Source of the DNA: Phycisphaeraceae bacterium
GTDB lineage: Bacteria; Planctomycetota; Phycisphaerae; Phycisphaerales; UBA1924
Direction: 5' to 3'
Assembly (NCBI GenBank): GCA_020639155.1
Contig: JACKHF010000001.1
Coordinates: 1,860,001-1,924,000 of the forward strand
Length of the DNA stretch: 64,000 bases
The notes below the pieces were generated by a model, which was given only the letters and a program-made list of their open reading frames with translations, ran no database searches and was not told the origin of the DNA. Numbering within the stretch: the stretch's first letter is position 1; each line of letters begins with the position of its first letter. Of this stretch, positions 9,477 to 17,277 are shown piece after piece. The translations under genes were made by a program, and so were the position numbers.

Positions 9477-10151
9477 ATGGCAAGCGATACTGCTTCATCT
9501 GAAACGCCCGACACCTCGGCCCAGCCGACAGATGGGCCGTCCGCTGACGAGTCGGCATTTCTTGCCCGTTTGCGGTCGGATGACCCCGCTGTCCAGAGCG
9601 ATGCGTACGAGCAGCTTGTTCGCGACAACATTGATCGCATGCTGGTCGTCGCGAGACGCATCCTTCGCGATGATGCCGAGGCGCACGACGCGGTGCAGGA
9701 CGCGTTCGTGTCCGTGTTCAACGCGATAGGTTCGTTCGACGGTCGGTCACTTCTCTCGACATGGATGCATCGCATCACGGTGAACGCGGCGCTCATGCGA
9801 CTTCGTTCGCGCAAGCGTGCAAACGAACGGAGCATTGAGAAGCTGCTCCCGGTGTTCGATGAGACTGGACATCGCGCAGAGCACGCGCCGAACCTTGACA
9901 GCATCGCGGAACGATCCGAGATCGAGCCAAAGCTCGCGCAGCGTGTGCGCGAGGCGATCAACGAACTGCCCGAAGACCACAGGACAATTCTCATTCTTCG
10001 AGACATAGAAGAACTTTCGACGAAGGAAGCAGCAGCGGCGCTCGATATATCACCCGATGCGGCGAAGCAGCGTCTGCACCGCGCGCGACTTGCGCTGATG
10101 AAACTGATCGAATCGTCCATGGAGGAAGTTTCCGGGGGGACGCACGCATGA
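9477..10151 (+). CDS. ECF-type RNA polymerase sigma factor
   Basis: 224 residues. Region 2 is seen at SDAYEQLVRDNIDRMLVVAR, then DAEAHDAVQDAFVSVFNAI with STWMHRITVNAALMRLR as the -10 recognition helix. Region 4 follows at REAINELPEDHRTILILRD with the helix-turn-helix TKEAAAALDISPDAAKQRLHRAR. It overlaps the downstream zinc anti-sigma gene by 4 bp (ATGA), the usual arrangement for a sigma/anti-sigma pair, so it is probably held inactive until a stress signal releases it. The start is uncertain: GTG 9426 and ATG 9438 are in frame but add an odd non-conserved leader, so I used ATG 9477. Confidence 0.92.
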   Translation: MASDTASSETPDTSAQPTDGPSADESAFLARLRSDDPAVQSDAYEQLVRDNIDRMLVVARRILRDDAEAHDAVQDAFVSVFNAIGSFDGRSLLSTWMHRITVNAALMRLRSRKRANERSIEKLLPVFDETGHRAEHAPNLDSIAERSEIEPKLAQRVREAINELPEDHRTILILRDIEELSTKEAAAALDISPDAAKQRLHRARLALMKLIESSMEEVSGGTHA

Positions 10152-10501
10152 GTACGAACCCAGAAAACCAGAGCGCGGGCACAAGCAATCTCCCGCCGTG
10201 CCCCAAGGCAGCCGCGAAGATCTGCTGCGAGGAACTGACGAAGTTCACAATCGACTACATGGACGGCGAACTCGATCCGGAGGTCAAACGCCACTTCGAT
10301 TCACACCTGGCGTTCTGTCCCGAGTGCAAGTCGTTCTTCGACGCGTACCAGTGCGCGGTGCGCATGGGCAAGGACTGCATGTGCACGGGCGAGCCGATCC
10401 ACAGGAAGGCGCCCGAGTCACTCATCAAGGCGGTTCTCAAGGCACGCGGGAAGTGCTGTGGCGAGAAGCCGAAGTCAGACCCCGATTGCGGCTGCCATTA
10501 G
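10148..10501 (+). CDS. Zinc-finger anti-sigma factor
   Basis: 117 residues, cytosolic, no membrane helix. It has the zinc anti-sigma signature: cysteines near residue 27 followed by H53-x3-C57-x2-C60 within HFDSHLAFCPEC. After this come further cysteines (GKDCMC) and a Cys-rich tail (KCCGEKPKSDPDCGCH). It should bind the sigma factor encoded just upstream and release it on loss of zinc or thiol oxidation; that role is inferred from the ZAS motif and the ATGA coupling. The extra cysteine tail suggests a metal or redox input. GGGGGGA lies 7 nt before the start. Confidence 0.87.
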   Translation: MSTNPENQSAGTSNLPPCPKAAAKICCEELTKFTIDYMDGELDPEVKRHFDSHLAFCPECKSFFDAYQCAVRMGKDCMCTGEPIHRKAPESLIKAVLKARGKCCGEKPKSDPDCGCH

Positions 10502-10519
10502 ATGTGATGAGTTCACTCG

Positions 10520-11110
10520 ATGGCGAAGAAACAGAACAAAGAACAGCCACGGAGCTCTGAAAAGATACGATGCGGATGGTGCACGAGCGATCCGCTCTAC
10601 ATGGATTATCACGATACCGAGTGGGGCGTGCCATCGCACGACGATCAGCACCTCTTCGAGATGCTCTGCCTTGAGGGCGCACAGGCCGGTCTCTCGTGGA
10701 TCACCATCCTGAAGAAACGCGAGCACTACAACAAGGTATTCTACAACTTCGATGCGACGAAGATCGTGCGGTATGTGCCGGGCAAAGTAGAGATACTGCT
10801 GCAGGATCCGGGGATCATCCGCAACAGGCTGAAGGTCGAAGCGTTCGTGAAGAACGCACGCGCGTTTCTTGATGTGCAGGAGGGGTTCGGATCGTTCGAT
10901 GCATACATCTGGCGCTTCGTCGATGGGGCACCGATTGTTAACCATCCGAAAACACTCAAGGACATTCCCGCGAAGACACCGGTGTCCGATGCGATGAGCA
11001 AGGATCTGAAGAAGCGCGGGTTCTCGTTCGTCGGGTCAACCATCTGCTACGCGTACATGCAGGCGTGCGGACTGGTGAACGATCACACAGTGGACTGTTT
11101 TCGGTACTGA
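10520..11110 (+). CDS. tag: DNA-3-methyladenine glycosylase I
   Basis: 196 residues, the family length. It excises 3-methyladenine from alkylated DNA. The zinc-snap ligands are all in place: C18 in RCGWC, H31 in YHDTEWG, and the C-terminal His and Cys in DHTVDCF. The helix LFEMLCLEGAQAGLSWITIL contains the conserved glutamate that recognises the damaged base. It follows the anti-sigma gene by 18 bp on the same strand, so it might belong to the same transcript. A strong hairpin follows the stop. Confidence 0.95.
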   Translation: MAKKQNKEQPRSSEKIRCGWCTSDPLYMDYHDTEWGVPSHDDQHLFEMLCLEGAQAGLSWITILKKREHYNKVFYNFDATKIVRYVPGKVEILLQDPGIIRNRLKVEAFVKNARAFLDVQEGFGSFDAYIWRFVDGAPIVNHPKTLKDIPAKTPVSDAMSKDLKKRGFSFVGSTICYAYMQACGLVNDHTVDCFRY

Positions 11111-11133
11111 TACGATACATTGAAGTCAATGAA

Positions 11134-11163
11134 AACGCCCGGGGATTGCAAGCCCCGGGCGTT
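11134..11163 (-). terminator. Hairpin terminator between tag and hppA
   Basis: An 11-bp perfect stem (AACGCCCGGGG / CCCCGGGCGTT) closes an 8-nt loop. Read on the minus strand it is followed by TTTTCA, so it fits best as the hppA terminator; it can also stop transcripts coming out of tag. Confidence 0.8.
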
Positions 11164-11201
11164 GGTGTGTTACCGAAGTCTTCGTTCGATGCTCTGGTCG
11201 T

Positions 11202-13961
11202 TTACCCAAGACCGAGCAGGTCGGAGATCATCGGGCTGAACTTGACGATCAGACCCGCGAACACGACCGAGACGATCGAGATGAGCTTGATAAGGATGTT
11301 GAGGGCGGGGCCGGAAGTATCCTTGAACGGGTCACCCACGGTGTCGCCGACGACGGTCGCCTTGTGGTCGTCTGAGCCCTTGCCATAGACGTACTCGTCA
11401 CCCCTGCCAGCCTTGACCATGTCCTCTGCACGAAGCTTGATCTGGTCGCGAACTGCTGCGGGCACCTTGGAGGAGTTGCCCGTGCCATTGACCATATCGG
11501 TTGCGGTGATGCGACCGTAGGACTCAAGCAACTTCTTGGCGTTGTCCCACGCACCGCCAGCGTTCGCCATGAACACTGCAACGGCAAAGCCGCAGGTTAG
11601 ACCGCCGGCGAGCAGACCCATCACGCCCGGCACGCCGAGCACAAGGCCGACACCGATTGGAACGAGAATGGCAAGCAGCGAGGGCAGAACCATTTCCTTC
11701 TGTGCGCCCGCGGTCGAGATCGAGACGCAGTTTGCATAGTCGGGATAGTGCGTGCCCTCGTATTCGATGCCTTCCATTGGCCAGTTATCTGGATCGGCGA
11801 CGTCGGTTTCCGACATGCCCTGCTTGCGGAGAGCGTCGCGGATCTTGCCGAACTGGCGGCGGCACTCGCCCATCATCGCGTAGGCAGCACGGCCCACCGC
11901 GTTCATTGTCATCGCACAGAACAGAAACGCGAGGAGCGCACCCATGAAGATGCCGCCGAGCACGCGCGGGTTCGCGAGTGTGATATCAAAGAACGTCAGC
12001 ACGTCTGCGATGGTGCCGTTGGTGGCAGAGGCAACAAAGACGGTGTAGTTTCCGGCATGCTCGCCGGTTGTTGTGATGTGGAGCTCGTAACGATCGTCGC
12101 CGTGATGAGCGACATCGGTGACAACAGAGTTCACAGTGACGAGGTCGTCGATTGACTTATCGATGTGGGTGCCATCGCCCTCGATCCGGAATGTCATACC
12201 GCCGTCTGTCCAGCTGTCGGCTCCGCCACCATTGACGACAGCAAACTTCCCGTGCCCCTGATACACGGCATAAAGGTCGTCACCAACGGGTGTCTGGAAT
12301 GTGCTTTTCTGGATGAACGACTCAGCCTGGGTTGAGAGCTGCGTTTGAACAACCTGGATGTACGCGGCAAAGAGTGCCAGTGCGGTCAGAGCTGCCGAAC
12401 CGATTGCAAAGCCTTTGCCTGTTGCAGCAGTCGTGTTGCCGAGTGAGTCGAGCATATCGGTACGCTCGCGAACATGCGGCGGCTGATGGGTCATTTCTGC
12501 ATTGCCACCAGCGTTGTCCGCGATGGGACCATACGCGTCTGTTGCAAGGGTGATACCGAGCGTGGAGAGCATGCCAACGGCTGCGATGCCCACGCCATAG
12601 AGACCCATGAGGAAGTTTTCATTGCCACCTGCGAAGGTGAATGCAGTGATGATGGCAACCACAACAACAACGAGGGATGCCCATGTCGACTTCATGCCCT
12701 CAGCAATACCTGAGATGATGACAGTTGCGGGGCCGGTGAGCGCCTGCTCAGCAATGCGCTGGGTTGGACGGTGCTCATACGAGGTGTAGTACTCTGTTGC
12801 GTACGCGATGACGTTACCAGCAATCAGCCCAGAGAGGATGGACAGCCAGAGCTTCCACCAGCTTGTACCGATACCTGCGAGCGAGGAGCTTGCTGCTTCG
12901 TTGTTTCCAAACAGGAAGTAGAGCAGGAGTGCGGAGACAACGATGATTGCTGCCGATGCAAGCCACACACCCTTGTGCAGGCCCTTCAGAAGCTGGCTGA
13001 ATGTTGCGTTTTCCTTCGCACGGACAGTGAAGATACCGAAGATGGAGCAGAGGATGCCTGCGCCAGCAAGCGCCATAGGAGCGACAACCAGCATGAACGC
13101 GAGAGCGAGTGCATTCGGACCGCTCGACATGGTGTACGCAGCAGCAGCACCAAGAGCGATTGTTGCAAGGATCGAGCCGTAGTACGACTCATAGAGGTCG
13201 GCACCCATGCCAGCAACGTCGCCGACGTTGTCACCGACATTATCTGCGATGGTTGCAGGGTTGCGTGCGTCGTCCTCGGGGATGCCAGCCTCGACCTTGC
13301 CGACAAGGTCAGCGCCAACGTCCGCAGCCTTTGTATAGATGCCGCCACCAACACGGGCGAAGAGCGCCTGCGTCGATGCACCCATGCCAAAGCTCAACAT
13401 GACCGTGGTGATGATCTGCAGATCACCACCCTCAAAGCCCATCGCGTTGAGGATGAAGAACCAGAAAGACACGTCGAGGATCGCAAATCCGACGACGTTC
13501 AGACCCATGACCGCACCGGAACGGAATGCCACGGTGAGACCGTCATTGAGCGAGTTCTTTGCAGCATTTGCAGTACGTGCAGACGCATTGGTTGCCATCC
13601 GCATGCCGAACCAGCCACAAAGCCCCGAAAGAAATCCCGCGACCGGAACGCCGATCATGGAGAGCGGGGACTGGAGTTTCAGCGCATACATGATGCCGAG
13701 AAACGCGACAAGCAGCACAAAGACACCCGCCACCACCTTGTACTGGCGGACGAGGTAAGCCATCGCGCCTTCGCGAACAGCTTGTGCGATGCGCACCATG
13801 TTGTCATCGCCCTCGGAATGCTTGAGCACGCTCTTGTTGAAGAAGAACGCCATTGCGAGTGCGCACAGGCCACCGACCGGTGCCAGCCAGTACAACGGGG
13901 GGATGTCGTTGATGCTGGCGAGCGTTGTCGTCAGCGTGGACAAAGTCGTATCAATGCTCAT
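11202..13961 (-). CDS. hppA: Membrane-bound cation-pumping pyrophosphatase with an extra extracytoplasmic loop
   Basis: 919 residues against about 660-770 for the family. It couples hydrolysis of pyrophosphate to H+ or Na+ export. The substrate-binding stretches are intact: DVGADLVGKVEAGIPEDD followed by NPATIADNVGDNVGDVAG near residue 235, and DAYGPIADNAGGNAEM near 480. The K+-site signature reads GNTTAATGKG (Ala and Gly where K+-independent enzymes have Lys and Thr), so it is predicted K+-dependent. Between the helices ending YIQVV (about residue 540) and starting NPRVLGGIFMG (about 660) there is an insertion of about 100 polar residues that normal enzymes lack. Monocistronic, divergent from the FAD/Fe-S dehydrogenase gene. 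Confidence 0.95.
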   Translation of the reverse strand: MSIDTTLSTLTTTLASINDIPPLYWLAPVGGLCALAMAFFFNKSVLKHSEGDDNMVRIAQAVREGAMAYLVRQYKVVAGVFVLLVAFLGIMYALKLQSPLSMIGVPVAGFLSGLCGWFGMRMATNASARTANAAKNSLNDGLTVAFRSGAVMGLNVVGFAILDVSFWFFILNAMGFEGGDLQIITTVMLSFGMGASTQALFARVGGGIYTKAADVGADLVGKVEAGIPEDDARNPATIADNVGDNVGDVAGMGADLYESYYGSILATIALGAAAAYTMSSGPNALALAFMLVVAPMALAGAGILCSIFGIFTVRAKENATFSQLLKGLHKGVWLASAAIIVVSALLLYFLFGNNEAASSSLAGIGTSWWKLWLSILSGLIAGNVIAYATEYYTSYEHRPTQRIAEQALTGPATVIISGIAEGMKSTWASLVVVVVAIITAFTFAGGNENFLMGLYGVGIAAVGMLSTLGITLATDAYGPIADNAGGNAEMTHQPPHVRERTDMLDSLGNTTAATGKGFAIGSAALTALALFAAYIQVVQTQLSTQAESFIQKSTFQTPVGDDLYAVYQGHGKFAVVNGGGADSWTDGGMTFRIEGDGTHIDKSIDDLVTVNSVVTDVAHHGDDRYELHITTTGEHAGNYTVFVASATNGTIADVLTFFDITLANPRVLGGIFMGALLAFLFCAMTMNAVGRAAYAMMGECRRQFGKIRDALRKQGMSETDVADPDNWPMEGIEYEGTHYPDYANCVSISTAGAQKEMVLPSLLAILVPIGVGLVLGVPGVMGLLAGGLTCGFAVAVFMANAGGAWDNAKKLLESYGRITATDMVNGTGNSSKVPAAVRDQIKLRAEDMVKAGRGDEYVYGKGSDDHKATVVGDTVGDPFKDTSGPALNILIKLISIVSVVFAGLIVKFSPMISDLLGLG

Positions 13962-14184
13962 TGCTCACAAGGCTCCTGGAAAAGACGGCGGCTGACTCTG
14001 GCGGAACAACGCCGAGTGCATGCTGGCCAAACCTGCTGTTTACACACAGAAAATCTTCAGCACATGCACGGAACAGGGTGCCGAGTGCTGCCACGAGGGT
14101 CCAGAGGATAGCAGCAGCACATGCAATCGGCGAATCGCGAACGGTTTTTGTTTGGGTGTTATTTATAAAGGATTTGCAACGAAA

Positions 14185-17100
14185 ATGCACAGAAGTGCCC
14201 CACACGCTGGTATCAGATGCGATTCACAACCACAATCCAGCGTGACTCGACGATCACTCCCAGTTCTCGCTCTCGACGCCAGACCAACCAATGGTGCAGT
14301 CGCGACCCGGATCTCTGCATTTGAGCAGCACCTTTCCAGTGTGCTCAAGCACCCCACGTCGGAGGTGAGATTCGATCACCATAATCGGATGTTGTACGCA
14401 ACCGATGCGTCGATGTATCAGGTCGAGCCTCTTGGTGTGGTTGTTCCAGGATCCATCGACGACAGTATCGCTGCAGTCTGCGCGTGCGCGGAGTTCGGCG
14501 TAGCCATGCTCCCGCGCGGTGGCGGAACGAGCCTTGCTGGCCAGTGTACGAATCATGCTGTTGTTATCGATTTCTCTGCACATTGTACAGATGTCGTGAG
14601 TGTTGATGCGGAACGCAAGCGCTGTACCGCACATGTGGGAATCACACTCGAACAGCTGAATATTCAGATTGCGCACACGGGATTGTTCTTCGCGCCGGAT
14701 CCTGCAAGCGCAAGGCAGTGCACCGTCGGGGGCTGCATCGGTAACAACGCAGCAGGCGCGCGATCGATCAAGTATGGGCGCACGAGTGAGAATGTGCTGG
14801 GTGTCCGTGTGTGTCTGCCAGATGGAATGGTTGTCCAGTTCTGTAAAGGAGAAGCGCTGCGAGATGATCGAGTGCGAGAGATCACGATGCGCGTGGTTGA
14901 TGTTGTTCAGCGACATCGTGAACTGATCCGGGAGCGATTCCCCACAACGCTTCGCCGGAACGCAGGGTACAACCTTGATCTGATGCTGGATCAGATCGAG
15001 CGCGCAGGTATTGGCGCATCGATAGAACACGTTCTGGCCGAGATTAATCTCGCGCAGCTTGTGTGCGGATCCGAGGGCACATTGTGTACGGTCCTTGAAG
15101 CCGATCTGAAACTACACAGAGTTTCTACGGCCCGTGGACTCGCTGTTATTGGATTTATGTCTATTGAAGATGCGATCACAAAGCTACCCGAGATATTGAA
15201 AACACAGCCATCCGCGGTGGAGATGCTGGATGATTTCGTGATCCGAGCTGCTTCGCAAAACATCGAGTATCGCGGGTATGTTGACCTATTGCCGAAGATC
15301 AATGGGGAGATGCCCGGCGCAGTGCTGTACGTTGAGTACGAGGCTTCGTCACATACGAGCGAACGAAGCGATTGTTTGGCATCGCTGCGGGCCTGCATCG
15401 GTGACGCGCCGATGCACGAATATACCGATGCGGAAGGCATGGCGCGTGCGTGGAAACTACGCAAGGCTGGCGAGCCCTTGCTGCACGGCTTGCCGGGGGA
15501 TCGCAAGCCGGTCAGTTTCGTTGAGGACAATGCGGTACCAGTCGAGCGTCTGACCGAGTTTGTACATCGATTCAAACAACTCTGCGCAAAGCACGATGTG
15601 CAGGCTGCTTTCTGGGCGCACGCGTCAGTGGGGGTGCTTCATATCAGGCCGATGGTAAACCTGCGCGACATACACGATCAGCAGATCATGCTGGATATTG
15701 CGCAACAAGCAGCAGCCATTGCCAAAGCGTGTGATGGTGTGATGAGCGGCGAGCATGGCGACGGGCGCGTGCGCGGGCCGTTGCTTGAACAGCACTATGG
15801 TCCCGAACTCATGCACGCGTTCCGTGAAATCAAACGCATCTTTGATCCGCGCAACCTGCTCAACCCCGGCAACATTGTTGAGCCGGGCCCGATCGAATCG
15901 ATCCTGCAGAACACGCGCATCAACCCGCACAACGATCGAAACAATCCAGCTGTTGATGTCCTGAAGACCGAGACATACTTCGACTACGCCGATCAGCATG
16001 GCCTACTGGGTGCGGTTGAGCAGTGCAATGGGTCCGGTGTGTGCAGGAAACGCACAGAAAACACGATGTGCCCGAGCTATCGAGCAACGCTCGACGAGCG
16101 TCACTCGCCGCGCGGGCGCGCGAATGCGCTGCGTCTTGCTGTAACAGGGCAGCTTTCATCTGATCCTGCGATTGCATGGAACGATGAGGAGATGAAAGAA
16201 ACTCTCGATCTGTGTCTCTCGTGCAAAGCCTGCAAGTCCGAATGTCCGAGCAATGTTGATGTTGCAAAGATGAAGAGCGAATATCTCGCGCAGTCGTATC
16301 GCGTGCGGGGACGAGTGCCGTTGAGTGCAAAGCTCTTTGCGAATGTGCGCACGATCAATCGCGCTGGATCGATAATGCCGGGTCTTGCAAATGCAATTGT
16401 TGGATGGGCACCAGGTCGTCGTGTTGCACAGCATCTCTTCGGCATTGATGAGGATCGCTCATTGCCGCAGTTTGAAAGGCCGCTGTCACGTTCGTTTCGG
16501 CGAGAAGATATTACAACCGGCGATAAACTCCCGAGTCTCAGTACGAAAACGGTTCTGCTGTTTGGTGATTGTTTCTCGATGTACAACGAGACATCGATTG
16601 GCACGAGTGCGAAGAGGTTGCTTGAAGCGTTCGGGTATCGCGTGATTCTTGCTGATGTCGGGTGTTGCAGCAGACCGGCAGTCTCATCTGGATTGCTCGA
16701 ACAAGCACAACAGGAAGCACGCGACACAACTCATTCGCTTGGGCAAGTGGTTGAGCATGTGATGCCCGAAGCTGTGTTGTTCCTTGAGCCGTCATGCCAT
16801 TCCGCAGCGATCGACGACTGGCTGAGTCTAAAACTATCTGTTTCTCGCGAAAAACGCGAGTATCTCGCATCTCGGTGCATGCTCGTCGAGCAGTTTCTCG
16901 ATATGCGCTGGGATACTCACCCAACGCGGCCACAGTTTACGCAATCGACATGCGATGTCCTGCTGCACGGTCACTGCCATCAGAAGGCGCTTGCAGGGAT
17001 TGACTCGAGCGCAAACATGCTCAGGCGTGTGCTCGGAGACAGACTGCGCGTGCTCGATACTGGCTGTTGTGGCATGGCTGGCGCGTTTGGCATGACAAAG

Positions 17101-17277
17101 GAGCACGCAGAGATCTCCCGTAATGTTGCAGAGCTTTCACTGTTGCCCGCGGTAAGGGATGCAAAGGCGGGTGACATCATCTGCGCGACGGGGACATCGT
17201 GCAGACACCAGCTTTTCGATCTTGCGGATGTGTATGCACAGCATCCGGTTGAAGTGATCGCGTCACTACTTCAATGA
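14185..17277 (+). CDS. FAD-linked oxidase / Fe-S fusion protein (YdiJ / D-2-hydroxyacid dehydrogenase type)
   Basis: 1030 residues. The N-terminal half is a VAO/PCMH flavoprotein: FAD-binding PRGGGTSLAGQ near residue 110, GGCIGNNAAGARSIKYGR, and the C-terminal cap ending FDPRNLLNPGNIV. Then come two 4Fe-4S sites (CNGSGVCRK...MCPSYR and CLSCKACKSECP) and two CCG-type heterodisulfide-reductase-like modules (DVGCCSRPA and DTGCCGMAG). This order matches E. coli YdiJ, a D-2-hydroxyglutarate dehydrogenase, and related D-lactate/glycolate oxidases; the true substrate cannot be told from sequence. ATG 14185 is chosen because the family N-terminus follows within about 45 residues. Upstream codons to 14020 look non-coding. 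The 3' end overlaps alaS by 12 bp, tail to tail. Confidence 0.88.
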   Translation: MHRSAPHAGIRCDSQPQSSVTRRSLPVLALDARPTNGAVATRISAFEQHLSSVLKHPTSEVRFDHHNRMLYATDASMYQVEPLGVVVPGSIDDSIAAVCACAEFGVAMLPRGGGTSLAGQCTNHAVVIDFSAHCTDVVSVDAERKRCTAHVGITLEQLNIQIAHTGLFFAPDPASARQCTVGGCIGNNAAGARSIKYGRTSENVLGVRVCLPDGMVVQFCKGEALRDDRVREITMRVVDVVQRHRELIRERFPTTLRRNAGYNLDLMLDQIERAGIGASIEHVLAEINLAQLVCGSEGTLCTVLEADLKLHRVSTARGLAVIGFMSIEDAITKLPEILKTQPSAVEMLDDFVIRAASQNIEYRGYVDLLPKINGEMPGAVLYVEYEASSHTSERSDCLASLRACIGDAPMHEYTDAEGMARAWKLRKAGEPLLHGLPGDRKPVSFVEDNAVPVERLTEFVHRFKQLCAKHDVQAAFWAHASVGVLHIRPMVNLRDIHDQQIMLDIAQQAAAIAKACDGVMSGEHGDGRVRGPLLEQHYGPELMHAFREIKRIFDPRNLLNPGNIVEPGPIESILQNTRINPHNDRNNPAVDVLKTETYFDYADQHGLLGAVEQCNGSGVCRKRTENTMCPSYRATLDERHSPRGRANALRLAVTGQLSSDPAIAWNDEEMKETLDLCLSCKACKSECPSNVDVAKMKSEYLAQSYRVRGRVPLSAKLFANVRTINRAGSIMPGLANAIVGWAPGRRVAQHLFGIDEDRSLPQFERPLSRSFRREDITTGDKLPSLSTKTVLLFGDCFSMYNETSIGTSAKRLLEAFGYRVILADVGCCSRPAVSSGLLEQAQQEARDTTHSLGQVVEHVMPEAVLFLEPSCHSAAIDDWLSLKLSVSREKREYLASRCMLVEQFLDMRWDTHPTRPQFTQSTCDVLLHGHCHQKALAGIDSSANMLRRVLGDRLRVLDTGCCGMAGAFGMTKEHAEISRNVAELSLLPAVRDAKAGDIICATGTSCRHQLFDLADVYAQHPVEVIASLLQ

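Noticed and set aside
12771..14111. 446-codon plus-strand frame opposite hppA
   Set aside because: Antisense shadow of a fully conserved gene; composition (many Cys, Arg, His) is that of a reversed GC-rich frame, with no ribosome site.
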